The notes under the pieces were generated by a model. That model was not told the origin of the DNA. It did no database searches and worked only from the letters and a program-made list of their open reading frames with translations. Positions 39,112-60,191 of a DNA stretch of 64,000 bases are shown one piece after another. The first letter of the stretch is position 1, and the number at the start of each line of letters is the position of its first letter. Both the position numbers and the translations under genes were made by a program. Source of the stretch: Staphylococcus sp. IVB6214 (lineage in GTDB: Bacteria > Bacillota > Bacilli > Staphylococcales > Staphylococcaceae); the NCBI RefSeq assembly GCF_025558585.1, contig NZ_CP094723.1, positions 186,001-250,000 on the forward strand. The letters are read 5' to 3'.

Positions 39112-39643
39112 TTTAAAAGAAATTTTATTAACAGAAGAGGAAATCCAAGAAATTTGTGAGAAACTTGGGCGTGTGCTAACAGAAGATTACAAAGGTAAAA
39201 ACTTATTCTGTATCGGTATTTTAAAAGGGTCTATTCTGTTCATGACAGACTTGATTAAGCGTATTGATACACCACTTGCGATTGATTTTATGGACGTGTC
39301 AAGTTATCACGGTGGTATGGAATCAACAGGTGAAGTACAAATCTTGAAAGACTTGGGATCATCGATTGAAAATAAAGATGTGTTGATTATTGAAGATATT
39401 CTTGAAACAGGTACGACATTGAAGTCGATTACAGAGTTGTTGCAATCACGTCGCGTTAACTCATTAGAAATTGTGACATTGTTAGATAAACCGAATCGTC
39501 GCAAAGCAGATATTCAAGCCAAATATGTTGGAAAAGTTATTCCAGACGAGTTTGTTGTAGGCTATGGTTTGGACTACAAAGAAGAATATCGTAACTTACC
39601 GTACATCGGTACGTTAAAACCTGAAATTTATACACAGGGATAG
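39101..39643 (+). CDS. hpt: Hypoxanthine-guanine phosphoribosyltransferase
   Basis: Salvages hypoxanthine and guanine using PRPP. 180 aa. PRPP loop VLIIEDILETGTTLKSI at ~97-113 and the family strand CIGILKGSILFMTDLIKRI are clear. Co-translated with tilS; the tilS-hpt-ftsH order is conserved in Bacillales. Confidence 0.96.
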   Translation: MRNDLKEILLTEEEIQEICEKLGRVLTEDYKGKNLFCIGILKGSILFMTDLIKRIDTPLAIDFMDVSSYHGGMESTGEVQILKDLGSSIENKDVLIIEDILETGTTLKSITELLQSRRVNSLEIVTLLDKPNRRKADIQAKYVGKVIPDEFVVGYGLDYKEEYRNLPYIGTLKPEIYTQG

Positions 39644-39655
39644 TCGTATGACGAG

Positions 39656-39716
39656 AGACAGATGGCCCGTACGAAGCTTCGAAAATGATGTGGAAAACCG
39701 TGGGAATCTGTCTTTT
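39656..39716 (+). terminator. Candidate terminator after hpt
   Basis: AGACAGAT pairs with ATCTGTCT followed by TTTT; the loop holds a second palindrome CGAAGCTTCG (39671-39680), giving a branched structure. Confidence 0.6.
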
Positions 39717-39768
39717 GTTATATACCATTGATAGCAAGCGCAATTACTAGCAACATGTCTTGAGATTA

Positions 39769-39777
39769 TGGTAAAAT
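39769..39777 (+). promoter_or_regulatory. Extended -10 promoter of ftsH
   Basis: TGGTAAAAT in ATTATGGTAAAAT, the same 13-mer found before ispE. Confidence 0.5.
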
Positions 39778-39816
39778 TTTTGTTAGCTTTATATTTGGAG
39801 TAGGAGGAAACGTCGC

Positions 39817-41889
39817 ATGCAGAAAGCTTTTCGTAATGTGCTTTTTATAGCACTGATAGGCGTCGTCATCTTTGGTTTATTCTCATGGGTGAATGGCAAT
39901 GGGAACATTCCAAAAGAACTTACCTATAATCAATTTATGCAAAAGTTGGAGAAGGGTGACCTTAAGTCATTAGAGATTCAACCAGAGAATAATGTGTATA
40001 AAGTGAGCGGTAAGTTGAAAAATAACGATGACTTTGCGTCAACGGTATTATTTAATAATGATAAAGAGCTCGATAAAATCACTGATACAGCTCAGAACCA
40101 AAAAGGATTAGAATTCACAGTTAAAGAAGAAGAAGGACAGAGTGTTTTTGTAAGCATCATTTCAACATTAATCCCTGTCTTAGTGATCGCACTACTCTTC
40201 CTGTTCTTTATGAGTCAAGTACAAGGAGGCGGCGGTGGTGGCGGTCGTATGATGAACTTTGGTAAATCCAAAGCAAAAATGTACGATAGTCAAAAAGGTC
40301 GCGTACGTTTCTCAGACGTAGCAGGTGCGGATGAAGAGAAACAAGAATTAGTAGAAATTGTTGACTTCTTAAAAGACAACAAACGATTCAAAGAAATGGG
40401 ATCACGTATCCCGAAAGGTGTCCTCTTAGTCGGACCACCGGGAACTGGTAAAACATTGCTTGCACGTGCTGTCGCAGGTGAAGCAGGCGTACCATTCTTC
40501 TCAATCAGTGGTTCAGACTTCGTTGAGATGTTCGTTGGTGTCGGTGCGAGTCGTGTGCGTGACTTGTTCGAAAACGCCAAGAAGAATGCACCATGTATTA
40601 TCTTTATCGATGAGATCGATGCAGTGGGTCGTCAACGTGGCGCAGGTGTTGGTGGCGGACATGATGAACGTGAGCAAACATTGAACCAATTGTTAGTAGA
40701 GATGGATGGTTTCGGTGAGAATGAAAACATCATCATGATCGCTGCAACGAACCGTCCTGATATTCTAGACCCAGCGCTTTTACGTCCAGGTCGTTTTGAC
40801 CGTCAAATCCAAGTCGGTCGTCCGGATGTTAAAGGTCGTGAAGCGGTACTACATGTACATGCGAAAAATAAACCGTTAGATGAGACGGTTGATCTTAAAG
40901 CAATCGCTCAACGTACACCAGGCTTCTCAGGTGCAGACCTAGAGAACTTGTTGAACGAAGCATCGTTAATTGCGGCACGTAGTGGTAAGAAGAAAATTGA
41001 TATGCGTGATATCGAAGAAGCAACAGACCGTGTTATCGCAGGTCCGGCGAAGAAATCACGTGTTATTTCTGAGAAAGAACGTAACATTGTGGCACACCAC
41101 GAAGCGGGTCATACTGTGATTGGTATGGTGCTCGATGAAGCAGAAGTCGTGCATAAAGTAACAATTGTACCACGTGGTCAAGCAGGTGGTTATGCGATGA
41201 TGTTACCAAAACAAGATCGTTTCTTAATGACGGAGCCAGAGTTATTAGACAAAATTAGTGGTCTATTAGGTGGCCGCGTTGCAGAAGATATTATCTTCAA
41301 TGAGGTATCTACGGGTGCTTCAAATGACTTTGAACGTGCGACGCAAATTGCACGTGAAATGGTGACGCAATATGGTATGAGTAAAAAGCTTGGACCTTTA
41401 CAGTTCTCGCATGGTGGCGGTCAAGTCTTCTTAGGTAAAGATATGTCAGGTGAACCTGAGTACTCAGGACAAATTGCATATGAGATTGACAAAGAAGTAC
41501 AGCGCATCATCAAAGAACAGTATGAGCGTAGTAAACAAATCTTATTAGAACACGAATCGCAATTGCGTTTAATTGCTGAGACATTATTAACAGAAGAGAC
41601 GTTAGTTGCTGAACAAATTCAATCATTATTCCATGAAGGGCATCTGCCTGAAGTGAACTATGATGATGCAAAAGTTGTTGATCGTTCTGAAGATGACGCA
41701 TTCAACGAAGGAAAGTATGGTAAGTCATACGAAGAGATTCGTCGTGAACAAGAAGAAATGACGAACCGTGCACATACAAGTACATCAGATCGTGATGAAG
41801 CGGCATCAGACGATGAAGATACAACAGCTTACGATCAAGCACCGGAGATAGATAAACCGGGTGATGATCAAACACCACCACGTCAATAA
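39817..41889 (+). CDS. ftsH: ATP-dependent zinc metalloprotease FtsH
   Basis: Membrane-anchored AAA+ protease for quality control. 690 aa. TM1 ~6-24 and TM2 ~111-131 flank an extracytoplasmic domain; a Gly run (QGGGGGGGR) follows TM2. Walker A GPPGTGKT near 205, Walker [33 protein letters not shown], and the zinc motif HEAGH near 427 with the distant Asp ligand. The C-terminal tail is acidic and variable. SD AGGAGGAAAC. Confidence 0.98.
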   Translation: MQKAFRNVLFIALIGVVIFGLFSWVNGNGNIPKELTYNQFMQKLEKGDLKSLEIQPENNVYKVSGKLKNNDDFASTVLFNNDKELDKITDTAQNQKGLEFTVKEEEGQSVFVSIISTLIPVLVIALLFLFFMSQVQGGGGGGGRMMNFGKSKAKMYDSQKGRVRFSDVAGADEEKQELVEIVDFLKDNKRFKEMGSRIPKGVLLVGPPGTGKTLLARAVAGEAGVPFFSISGSDFVEMFVGVGASRVRDLFENAKKNAPCIIFIDEIDAVGRQRGAGVGGGHDEREQTLNQLLVEMDGFGENENIIMIAATNRPDILDPALLRPGRFDRQIQVGRPDVKGREAVLHVHAKNKPLDETVDLKAIAQRTPGFSGADLENLLNEASLIAARSGKKKIDMRDIEEATDRVIAGPAKKSRVISEKERNIVAHHEAGHTVIGMVLDEAEVVHKVTIVPRGQAGGYAMMLPKQDRFLMTEPELLDKISGLLGGRVAEDIIFNEVSTGASNDFERATQIAREMVTQYGMSKKLGPLQFSHGGGQVFLGKDMSGEPEYSGQIAYEIDKEVQRIIKEQYERSKQILLEHESQLRLIAETLLTEETLVAEQIQSLFHEGHLPEVNYDDAKVVDRSEDDAFNEGKYGKSYEEIRREQEEMTNRAHTSTSDRDEAASDDEDTTAYDQAPEIDKPGDDQTPPRQ

Positions 41890-41903
41890 TTGATTTGGCG
41901 TAT

Positions 41904-41953
41904 AAGACTTTCTCATAGATGGAGTGATTCCAGCTATTGGGGAAGTCTTTTTT
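41904..41953 (+). terminator. Terminator of ftsH
   Basis: AAGACTTTC pairs with GGAAGTCTT (one G-U), an inner ATAG/CTAT pairing, then six T. Confidence 0.8.
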
Positions 41954-42113
41954 ATGAGAAAGTAGCTTGAAATAGTTGGGTAAGTCATTTCAGTTGTACT
42001 TATGTGATGACGCGAGTATGATAATGCAACATAGAGAAAATATGATGATCAGATTTGGACGAAGTCTACGTCTTTTTGCGATGGTGATATTCACGTGAAA
42101 TGAAAGAAGTACG

Positions 42114-42140
42114 TTGACATGCGTATCGTATAGGTATCAT
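42114..42140 (+). promoter_or_regulatory. Probable hslO promoter
   Basis: TTGACA (42114-42119) and TATCAT (42135-42140) with a short 15-nt spacer. The region 41954-42113 shows nothing else. Confidence 0.4.
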
Positions 42141-42162
42141 ATAAAAAAGGAGATAATAGAAC

Positions 42163-43044
42163 ATGACGCAAGATTATATTGTAAAAGCACTCGCATATGG
42201 TGGGGAAGTTCGTGCATATAGTGCGAAAACGACCGATGCGATTCAGGAAGCACAAACACATCATTATACATGGCCGACAGCATCAGCAGCGCTAGGTCGT
42301 ACAATGACAGCGACAGTAATGATGGGTGCGATGCTCAAAGGTGAACAAAAATTAACAGTGACAGTCAATGGCGACGGTCCGATTGGTAAAATTGTTGCAG
42401 ATGCGAATGCACAAGGGAAAGTGCGAGGTTATGTGACAAATCCACAAACACACTTCTCATTGAATGAACAAGGGAAGTTAGATGTGCGACGTGCAGTAGG
42501 AACAGAAGGTTATATCAATGTTGTCAAAGATGTAGGTTTACGTGATTACTATACGGGTAATAGCCCAATTATTTCTGGAGAACTCGGTGAAGACTTTACT
42601 TATTATTTTGCCAACAGTGAACAAGTGCCATCATCAGTAGGTGTCGGCGTACTTGTGAATCCAGATAATACGATTAAGGCGGCAGGTGGTTTCATTATCC
42701 AAGTGATGCCAGGTGCCAAAGAAGAAACAATTGCTAAGTTAGAAGCAGCAATTAACAACATGACGCCTGTTTCAAAATTAATCGACCAAGGTCACACGCC
42801 AGAGAGTATGTTACAAGAAATTTTAGGCGCGGATAACGTTGAATTTCTAGAAACGTTACCAGTTGAATTTGAATGTAACTGTGGGCACGATAAATTTTTA
42901 ACAGCAATTAAAGGATTGGGAGAAGCGGAAATTGAAAGCATGATTCGTGAAGATCATGGTGCAGAAGCGGAATGTCACTTCTGTCGTACGAAATACCATT
43001 ATTCTGAAGCTGACTTAGAAGAATTGCTTGTATCGATGAAATAA
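42163..43044 (+). CDS. hslO: Redox-regulated chaperone Hsp33
   Basis: Holdase activated by oxidation of its zinc-bound cysteines. 293 aa. The C-terminal zinc centre is CNC ([10 protein letters not shown]) and, ~32 residues later, CHFC ([10 protein letters not shown]), as in the family CxC...CxxC pattern. SD AAAGGAGAT. Neighbours ftsH and cysK as in other Bacillales. Confidence 0.97.
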   Translation: MTQDYIVKALAYGGEVRAYSAKTTDAIQEAQTHHYTWPTASAALGRTMTATVMMGAMLKGEQKLTVTVNGDGPIGKIVADANAQGKVRGYVTNPQTHFSLNEQGKLDVRRAVGTEGYINVVKDVGLRDYYTGNSPIISGELGEDFTYYFANSEQVPSSVGVGVLVNPDNTIKAAGGFIIQVMPGAKEETIAKLEAAINNMTPVSKLIDQGHTPESMLQEILGADNVEFLETLPVEFECNCGHDKFLTAIKGLGEAEIESMIREDHGAEAECHFCRTKYHYSEADLEELLVSMK

Positions 43045-43171
43045 TGTGAAATTTTTGTGTGAGATGTAAGATTTTACTTTTGAAATTGTCTGAACAATGA
43101 TACACTGTTTATATCCGATATATTAACTAAGCATTCGAGTAAATTATATATTAAAAGTGAGGTTGTCGATT

Positions 43172-44101
43172 ATGGTAAGAAAACCCGTAGAAAACATTAC
43201 GCAAATTATTGGTCAAACACCTGTTGTGAAGTTACGCCATCAAGCAGGTGAAGATGCAGCAGACATTTATGTGAAGTTAGAATACCAAAACCCGGGTGGT
43301 TCGGTAAAAGACCGTATCGCATTAGCAATGATTGAGCAAGCCGAAAAAGAAGGTAAAATTAAACCGGGTGATACGATTGTTGAACCAACAAGCGGTAACA
43401 CTGGTATCGGTCTTGCGTTCGTATGTGCTGCAAAAGGTTACAAAGCAGTTTTCACAATGCCTGAAACAATGAGCCAAGAGCGTCGCAACTTATTAAAAGC
43501 TTACGGTGCAGAACTTGTTTTAACACCTGGATCAGAAGCGATGAAAGGTGCAATCAAGAAGGCAAAAGAATTAAAAGAAGAACACGGTTATTTCGAACCA
43601 CAACAATTTGAAAACCTTGCAAACCCACGTGTACATGAGTTAACAACAGGTCCAGAACTTGTTGAACAATTCGAAGGAAAAACAATTGATGCCTTTTTAG
43701 CAGGAGTTGGTACAGGTGGTACATTATCTGGTGTCGGTAAAGTCTTGAAAGAGAAATACCCAGATATTCAAATCGTTGCGATTGAACCAGAAGATTCACC
43801 AGTATTGAGCGGTGGAGAACCAGGACCACACAAACTACAAGGTTTAGGTGCTGGCTTTGTACCAGGTACATTGAACACTGACATTTATGAAGAAGTTATC
43901 AAAGTAGGTAACGAGGTAGCGATGGAAACATCACGACGTGTTGCAAAAGAAGAAGGTATCTTAGGTGGTATTTCTTCAGGTGCGGCAATTCATGCAGCAA
44001 TCCAAAAAGCAAAAGAACTTGGTAAAGGCAAGACAGTTGTAACTGTTTTACCAAGTAACGGTGAACGTTACCTTTCTACACCACTTTACAACTTTGACTA
44101 A
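43172..44101 (+). CDS. cysK: Cysteine synthase A (O-acetylserine sulfhydrylase)
   Basis: PLP enzyme forming cysteine from O-acetylserine and sulfide. ATG 43172, SD GTGAGGT; 309 aa. K46 in [11 protein letters not shown] is the Schiff-base lysine; [11 protein letters not shown] binds the substrate and [12 protein letters not shown] holds the phosphate. In staphylococci CysK is usually under CymR control, but I could not identify a convincing CymR box in 43045-43171. Confidence 0.97.
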   Translation: MVRKPVENITQIIGQTPVVKLRHQAGEDAADIYVKLEYQNPGGSVKDRIALAMIEQAEKEGKIKPGDTIVEPTSGNTGIGLAFVCAAKGYKAVFTMPETMSQERRNLLKAYGAELVLTPGSEAMKGAIKKAKELKEEHGYFEPQQFENLANPRVHELTTGPELVEQFEGKTIDAFLAGVGTGGTLSGVGKVLKEKYPDIQIVAIEPEDSPVLSGGEPGPHKLQGLGAGFVPGTLNTDIYEEVIKVGNEVAMETSRRVAKEEGILGGISSGAAIHAAIQKAKELGKGKTVVTVLPSNGERYLSTPLYNFD

Positions 44102-44112
44102 TGAATACTTTT

Positions 44113-44152
44113 ATCCCGTTAATGCGACAACATGTCATTAACGGGATTTTTT
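44113..44152 (+). terminator. Terminator of cysK
   Basis: ATCCCGTTAATG pairs perfectly with CATTAACGGGAT; 11-nt loop; T-run. Confidence 0.93.
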
Positions 44153-44182
44153 GTTTTTTGTAGATATATCGTATTTTGTTAA

Positions 44183-45419
<1,237 letters not shown>

Positions 45420-45896
45420 ATGATAGACGCGTATCTAGGACTCGGTGGGAATATCGGGGACCGTGAAATGCAGATAAACGAAGCAATTGCCCGATTGGAT
45501 CAACATGCGCAGATTGCCGTTGTTGCCGTATCGCCGATGTACGAAACAAAGCCAGTTGGTTATGTAGAGCAACCAGACTTTCTCAATGTGTGCGTGCATG
45601 TGCAAACGACATTGTCAGCGACAGAACTACTAGACGTAGGACTTGAAGTTGAAGCGGCACTTCATCGTGTGCGTGATGTACGTTGGGGGCCGCGTACAAT
45701 TGATATTGATGTACTTTTGTATGGGCAGGATGTGATTGAAACAGAACGCGTGACAGTCCCGCATCCTAGAATGACAGAACGTGCTTTTGTAATGATTCCG
45801 CTTAATGATATTGCACCAGATGTGATTGAACCGAGATCAGGGAAGGCAATTCGCACACTCGTGAAGCCTGACGAAACGGTTATACGCTACGGCTAA
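45420..45896 (+). CDS. folK: 2-amino-4-hydroxy-6-hydroxymethyldihydropteridine pyrophosphokinase
   Basis: Transfers pyrophosphate from ATP to the pterin, giving the FolP substrate. 158 aa. AYLGLGGNIGDRE and the signature VRWGPRTIDIDVLLYG are intact. Starts immediately after folB; AAGGATG in the end of folB acts as SD. Confidence 0.97.
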   Translation: MIDAYLGLGGNIGDREMQINEAIARLDQHAQIAVVAVSPMYETKPVGYVEQPDFLNVCVHVQTTLSATELLDVGLEVEAALHRVRDVRWGPRTIDIDVLLYGQDVIETERVTVPHPRMTERAFVMIPLNDIAPDVIEPRSGKAIRTLVKPDETVIRYG

Positions 45897-45946
45897 TAAT
45901 CGCACGTTGAATAGATAGAATGGAATGAATGGAGGAATCCATATTT

Positions 45947-46939
45947 ATGTGGAAAATTGGAGATGTTGAAATAGAGAACAGAGTCGTTCTTGCCCCGATG
46001 GCAGGCGTATGTAATGCGGCTTTTCGTCTTACGGTGAAGGAGTTTGGGGCAGGGCTTGTATGCGCCGAGATGGTGAGTGACAAAGCTATTTTGTTTAACA
46101 ACCCTAAGACGATGAAAATGTTATATATAGATGAAAACGAACGTCCCCTTTCACTCCAAATTTTTGGTGGAGAAAAAGAAACGCTTGTTGAAGCAGCAGA
46201 ATATGTGGATAAACATACAACTGCAGACATTATTGATATCAATATGGGATGTCCAGTGTCTAAGATCATTAAATGCGAGGCGGGTGCACGTTGGTTGCTA
46301 GACCCGAACAAAATATATGAAATGGTTTCAGCTGTAACAGAACGTGTCAGCAAGCCTGTAACATGCAAAATGCGTATTGGTTGGGATGAAGATCATATCT
46401 TCGCTGTTGAAAATGCAAAAGCAGCCGAAAGGGCAGGTGCAGCGGCCATTTCAATTCATGGTAGAACACGTGTACAAATGTATGAAGGCGAAGCGGATTG
46501 GGATATCATTCGCCAAGTGAAAGAAGCGGTGTCGATCCCAGTCATCGGTAACGGTGATGTCACAAGTCCAGAGCTTGCAAAAAAAATGCTCGATGAAACA
46601 GGTGTAGACGCTGTAATGATCGGTCGTGAAGCACTCGGCAACCCGTGGATGATTTACCGAACAGTTCATTATCTTGAAACAGGTGAACTCATTGAAGAAC
46701 CAAAAATCGATGAAAAAGTTGATATTGCTTTATTACATTTGCGCCGTCTAGTAGAATTAAAAGGTGAAAAAGTAGGCGTTATGGAAATGCGTAAACATGC
46801 ATCATGGTACCTCAAAGGAGTGCGTGGTAACGGAAAGGCACGTAAAGCTTTGAACCAAGCCGAGACGGAAGTGGAAATGATTGAGATACTTACGAATTTT
46901 CGAGATGAAATGAACTCACAACAAAAAGTAGAAGTATAA
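45947..46939 (+). CDS. dus: tRNA-dihydrouridine synthase
   Basis: FMN enzyme reducing uridine to dihydrouridine in the D-loop. ATG 45947 with GGAGGAATCC upstream; 330 aa. [40 protein letters not shown] (with the active-site Cys), [13 protein letters not shown] and the FMN loops GNGDV and [12 protein letters not shown] fit the DusB group. Lies between folK and lysS, as in B. subtilis. Confidence 0.95.
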   Translation: MWKIGDVEIENRVVLAPMAGVCNAAFRLTVKEFGAGLVCAEMVSDKAILFNNPKTMKMLYIDENERPLSLQIFGGEKETLVEAAEYVDKHTTADIIDINMGCPVSKIIKCEAGARWLLDPNKIYEMVSAVTERVSKPVTCKMRIGWDEDHIFAVENAKAAERAGAAAISIHGRTRVQMYEGEADWDIIRQVKEAVSIPVIGNGDVTSPELAKKMLDETGVDAVMIGREALGNPWMIYRTVHYLETGELIEEPKIDEKVDIALLHLRRLVELKGEKVGVMEMRKHASWYLKGVRGNGKARKALNQAETEVEMIEILTNFRDEMNSQQKVEV

Positions 46940-48448
<1,509 letters not shown>

Positions 48449-48463
48449 TAATGAATAGAATTG

Positions 48464-48500
48464 AACAGCAGATGCAGTGCGAATACTTGCGTTTGCTGTT
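48464..48500 (+). terminator. Candidate terminator of lysS
   Basis: AACAGCA pairs with TGCTGTT over a 23-nt loop; a T-rich TCTTCTTTT follows. Confidence 0.6.
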
Positions 48501-48590
48501 TCTTCTTTTAAGTGAATCAATACGAAGAGATCCTATTACAAAGAAACTCTTTATTGGATAAAGAAATTAATAAAAACATTATATAAAGTG

Positions 48591-48619
48591 TTGACTTTTA
48601 TTATTGGATTGTTTATTAT
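48591..48619 (+). promoter_or_regulatory. Promoter P1 of the 5S-tRNA-rRNA operon
   Basis: TTGACT (48591-48596), 17 nt, TATTAT (48614-48619). The intergene 48449-48761 holds the lysS terminator, P1 and P2 and no gene. Confidence 0.65.
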
Positions 48620-48695
48620 ATAAAAGTCGCTGAAATCAACCGACAAAAGAAACAAAACATTTGCGAAAAACATCAATAAAGTGTAAAATTAACTG

Positions 48696-48724
48696 TTGAA
48701 AAGTTATTGCAAAGCTAGTATCAT
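48696..48724 (+). promoter_or_regulatory. Promoter P2 of the 5S-tRNA-rRNA operon
   Basis: TTGAAA (48696-48701), 17 nt, TATCAT (48719-48724), ~38 nt before the 5S gene. Confidence 0.6.
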
Positions 48725-48761
48725 TAATAAAGTAGTCATCACGCACTACACAATTAAATTG

Positions 48762-48876
48762 TCTGGTGATAATGGCAAAGAGGTCACACCTGTTCCCATG
48801 TCGAACACAGAAGTTAAGCTCTTTAGCGCCGATGGTAGTTGAACTGACGTTCCGCTAGAGTAGGACATTGCCGGTC
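48762..48876 (+). rRNA. 5S ribosomal RNA, copy 2 (head of the tRNA cluster)
   Basis: 115 nt, same body as the other three 5S genes but with a different terminal helix: CTGGTGAT pairs with ATTGCCGG. It also has GTCGAAC where the others have GCCGAAC. Helix pairing is kept. Confidence 0.96.
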
Positions 48877-48887
48877 TGTTACATAAT

Positions 48888-48963
48888 GGAGAATTAGCTC
48901 AGATGGGAGAGCATCTGCCTTACAAGCAGAGGGTCGGCGGTTCGAACCCGTCATTCTCCACCA
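48888..48963 (+). tRNA. tRNA-Val (anticodon TAC)
   Basis: GGAGAAT/ATTCTCC acceptor stem, loop CTTACAA, encoded CCA. Confidence 0.97.
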
Positions 48964-48968
48964 TTTTT

Positions 48969-49044
<76 letters not shown>

Positions 49045-49050
49045 TTCTTT

Positions 49051-49123
49051 GAGCCATTAGCTCAGTTGGTAGAGCATCTGACTTTTAATCAGAGGGTCAG
49101 AGGTTCGAATCCTCTATGGCTCA
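49051..49123 (+). tRNA. tRNA-Lys (anticodon TTT)
   Basis: GAGCCAT/ATGGCTC acceptor stem, loop CTTTTAA. The discriminator A is followed by TCA, so CCA is not encoded. Confidence 0.97.
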
Positions 49124-49142
49124 TCATATCAGTTTTTATAAA

Positions 49143-49217
49143 GCAGAAGTAGTTCAGCGGTAGAATACAACCTTGCCAAGGTTGGGGTCGCGGGTTCGAA
49201 TCCCGTCTTCTGCTCCA
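49143..49217 (+). tRNA. tRNA-Gly (anticodon GCC)
   Basis: GCAGAAG/CTTCTGC acceptor stem, loop TTGCCAA, encoded CCA. GTTC and TTCGAAT arms are standard, suggesting a translational rather than a cell-wall tRNA-Gly. Confidence 0.97.
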
Positions 49218-49224
49218 TTATTTT

Positions 49225-49313
49225 GCCGGGGTGGCGGAACTGGCAGACGCACAGGACTTAAAATCCTGCGGTAAGTGATTACCGTACCGGTTCGATTCCG
49301 GTCCTCGGCACCA
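49225..49313 (+). tRNA. tRNA-Leu (anticodon TAA)
   Basis: 89 nt with a long variable arm (GGTAAGTGATTACC); loop CTTAAAA; encoded CCA. Confidence 0.97.
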
Positions 49314-49329
49314 TCTAGTAGTACAATAA

Positions 49330-49406
49330 GCGCCCGTAGCTCAATTGGATAGAGCGTTTGACTACGGATCAAGAGGTTATGGGTTCGACTCCTATCGGGC
49401 GCGCCA
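49330..49406 (+). tRNA. tRNA-Arg (anticodon ACG)
   Basis: GCGCCCG/CGGGCGC acceptor stem, loop CTACGGA, encoded CCA. A34 would be edited to inosine. Confidence 0.97.
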
Positions 49407-49415
49407 TTTTAATAA

Positions 49416-49489
49416 CGGGAAGTAGCTCAGCTTGGTAGAGCACTTGGTTTGGGACCAAGGGGTCGCAGGTTCAAATCCTGTCTTCCCGA
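49416..49489 (+). tRNA. tRNA-Pro (anticodon TGG)
   Basis: CGGGAAG/CTTCCCG acceptor stem, loop TTTGGGA. After the discriminator A comes CTT, so CCA is not encoded. Confidence 0.97.
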
Positions 49490-49505
49490 CTTCTTAAATA
49501 TATAT

Positions 49506-49581
49506 GGGGGCTTAGCTCAGCTGGGAGAGCGCCTGCTTTGCACGCAGGAGGTCAGCGGTTCGATCCCGCTAGTCTCCACCA
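49506..49581 (+). tRNA. tRNA-Ala (anticodon TGC)
   Basis: GGGGGCT pairs with AGTCTCC using G-U pairs; loop TTTGCAC; encoded CCA. Only the common rRNA leader separates it from the 16S gene; no promoter is seen in between. Confidence 0.97.
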
Positions 49582-49715
49582 TTATTTATTATACATGAAC
49601 ATTGAAAACTGAATGACAATATGTCAACGTTAATTCCGATAATTTGAGTACTCAGAGTAGTACTTTCAAGAGTGATTGACTTAAACAATCAAAACGAGCT
49701 AATCAAGCTTACTTC

Positions 49716-54672
<4,957 letters not shown>

Positions 54673-54749
54673 AAAATTTTTTCACAAGGTTTTGTTTGTG
54701 TAAATGATATACTTACTATCTAGTTTTGAATGTATAACATTCAATTTTA

Positions 54750-54864
54750 TCTGGTGCCAATGGCAAAGAGGTCACACCTGTTCCCATGCCGAACACAGAA
54801 GTTAAGCTCTTTAGCGCCGATGGTAGTTGAACTGACGTTCCGCTAGAGTAGGACGGTGCCAGGT
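54750..54864 (+). rRNA. 5S ribosomal RNA, copy 3
   Basis: 115 nt, identical by eye to copy 1. Confidence 0.98.
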
Positions 54865-54876
54865 AATTATTTTATT

Positions 54877-54896
54877 ATGACCATACGGTCATTTTT
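54877..54896 (+). terminator. Terminator of operon 2
   Basis: ATGACC-ATAC-GGTCAT followed by T-run; unlike the shared terminator of operons 1 and 3. Confidence 0.8.
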
Positions 54897-54921
54897 CTTT
54901 TGAAAAAATCTAATAAAAGAG

Positions 54922-54950
54922 TTGACTTTTGACTAAGAAGTGTTTATAAT
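54922..54950 (+). promoter_or_regulatory. Promoter of rRNA operon 3
   Basis: TTGACT (54922-54927), 17 nt, TATAAT (54945-54950), followed by GTCGAGTC as in operon 1. Confidence 0.85.
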
Positions 54951-55098
54951 TATTTTTTGTCGAGTCAAAAGAAAGACATGAACATTGAAAACTGAATGAC
55001 AATATGTCAACGTTAATTCCGATAATTTGAGTACTCAGAGTAGTACTTTCAAGAGTGATTGACTTAAACAATCAAAACGAGCTAATCAAGCTTACTTC

Positions 55099-59938
<4,840 letters not shown>

Positions 59939-60015
59939 AAAATTTTTTCACAAGGTTTTGTTTGTGTAAATGATATACTTACTATCTAGTTTTGAATGTA
60001 TAACATTCAATTTTA

Positions 60016-60130
60016 TCTGGTGCCAATGGCAAAGAGGTCACACCTGTTCCCATGCCGAACACAGAAGTTAAGCTCTTTAGCGCCGATGGTAGTTGAACTG
60101 ACGTTCCGCTAGAGTAGGACGGTGCCAGGT
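60016..60130 (+). rRNA. 5S ribosomal RNA, copy 4
   Basis: 115 nt, identical by eye to copies 1 and 3. Confidence 0.98.
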
Positions 60131-60140
60131 AATTCTTCTA

Positions 60141-60168
60141 AGAGAGGTCATTATGACTTCTCTTTTTT
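60141..60168 (+). terminator. Terminator of operon 3
   Basis: AGAGAGGTCAT pairs with ATGACTTCTCT, then seven T; same block as after operon 1. The FUSC Shine-Dalgarno begins ~10 nt later. Confidence 0.92.
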
Positions 60169-60191
60169 TGCGTTTAAGAAAGGAGATTAAG

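Noticed and set aside
43045..43171. CymR operator upstream of cysK
   Set aside because: The region is AT-rich with partial dyads, but no segment matched a CymR box well enough to claim.
60153..60191. Upstream start of the FUSC gene at 60153
   Set aside because: It lies in the rRNA terminator stem and has no SD; ATG 60192 does.
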